Source: Ectocarpus siliculosus
Lineage: Eukaryota; Sar; Phaeophyceae; Ectocarpales; Ectocarpaceae
Reading direction: 5' to 3'
NCBI GenBank assembly: GCA_000310025.1
Contig: FN649731.1
Location: forward strand, 3,231,374 to 3,295,373
DNA: 64,000 nt
Program-made: the position numbers and the translations under genes
Notes under the pieces: model-generated
What the model saw: only the letters and a program-made list of their open reading frames with translations
Database searches by the model: none
Told to the model about the DNA's origin: nothing
Shown here: positions 63,501 through 64,000 of the stretch, one piece after another
How the letters are laid out: every line of letters begins with the position of its first letter
Position numbering within the stretch: position 1 is the stretch's first letter

Positions 63501-63857
63501 TCATTTGGGGATAGTTTCAACCAGCCTATCGACGGAACCGTGTGGCCGACCTCCCTGCAGCAGCTATCGTTTGGTGATGAGTTCGACCACCCTATCGCCA
63601 AAGTCGTGTGGCCGGCCTCCCTGCGCCAGCTATCGTTTGGGCGCGAATTCAACCAACCCATCGTCGGAGTGGTGTGGCCGGCCTCCCTGCGCCAGCTATC
63701 GTTTGGGCGCGAATTCAACCAACCCATCGTCGGAGTGGTGTGGCCGGCCTTCCTGCAGCAGCTATCGTTTGGGCGCAACTTTCGCCAACCTATCGTCGGA
63801 GTGGTATGGTCGGCCACCTTACGAAGTGTGACTCGTGGAGGGTTTAGGCTGCTGTGA
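60504..63857 (+). CDS. FNIP-like repeat protein, apparently intact
   Basis: Exon 1 is only 13 bases (60504-60516, MTTK and the first base of Gly, donor GTGAGAGG). Exon 2 is 62770-63857 after a CTGTCTCAG acceptor, and the junction phase is exact. The product is 366 residues. It begins with a domain of about 150 residues (GCLDAFVVALNQ, WYASTLELQL, a Cys-x2-Cys-like ALCGACRS, ISSRVPAIEPFGLTF). Nine clear 22-residue repeats follow (W-P-A-S-L-x-Q-L-S-F-G-x-x-F-N-x-P-I-x-x-V-V), flanked by a degenerate unit on each side, ending VTRGGFRLL. The repeats match FNIP-type leucine-rich-repeat-like units, which usually form a binding solenoid. The partner is unknown. Exon 2 alone has no in-frame ATG before the middle of the N-terminal domain, which supports the use of exon 1. 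Confidence 0.7.
63210..63815 (+). repeat. 66-bp tandem repeats encoding FNIP-like units
   Basis: Nine 66-bp units keep the frame. Units 7 and 8 (about 63606-63737) are identical over their full length, which shows a very recent duplication of a single unit. Confidence 0.9.
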
Positions 63858-64000
63858 CATATGTCGAGGCACGCCTCCAGTTGTACGGGTTATTCTGCGC
63901 AAGGTAGAACAGGGGTACGCGTGTAGTTAGCATTATTTCTCTCCATGCAAGACAGGCCCAGCGCTTTCAACGAAGAAGCCCATGATGACCATGCAATCTT
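63858..64000. other. 3' flank of the FNIP-like gene
   Basis: Nothing recognisable before the end of the window. Confidence 0.5.

Overview
The window looks like nuclear DNA from a brown alga, most likely Ectocarpus or a close relative. This is inferred from gene content and style: an EsV-1-7-type cysteine/histidine repeat protein, FNIP-like 22-residue repeat genes, GC-rich coding sequence, many short exons split by introns of roughly 0.3-2 kb, and abundant microsatellites. Two 100-base N gaps (21504-21603, 38193-38292) and homopolymer-rich stretches beside them show a draft assembly. The window opens with a run of G, so it may start at a contig edge.

Layout, left to right. (1) 354-4216, minus: 3'-truncated EsV-1-7-type gene. 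(2) 8009-about 17040, plus: multi-exon coiled-coil protein. (3) 19255-29393, plus: multi-exon WD40-like beta-propeller protein, interrupted by a gap. (4) About 30360-30945, minus: small, frame-disrupted gene, perhaps SnoaL/NTF2-like. (5) 31790-37104, minus: seven-transmembrane protein resembling the TOM1/THH1 or GPCR-like class. (6) 39366-52289, plus: the centrepiece, a predicted protein of about 2,670 residues joining a complete cyclophilin domain, FG-nucleoporin repeats and six RanBP2/Nup153-type zinc fingers, each paired with a degenerate EF-hand-like module. (7) 54890-55480: near-perfect long inverted repeat. (8) 57087-58716 and 60504-63857, plus: tandem pair of FNIP-like repeat genes, the first a pseudogene and the second apparently intact, both with a 13-base first exon.

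Exons were joined by hand from GT-AG (or GC-AG) sites, reading phase and protein sense. Where phases agree across several junctions (nucleoporin-like gene, 7TM gene, 3' half of the WD40 gene, first half of the coiled-coil gene) the models are fairly firm. Where they do not agree I say so. The genes look like unrelated neighbours. The gene of greatest interest is the cyclophilin-zinc finger-FG fusion. It has the parts list of animal Nup358/RanBP2 in a different order and with no Ran-binding domain or TPR region that I can see, so it may be an independently assembled nuclear-pore protein.
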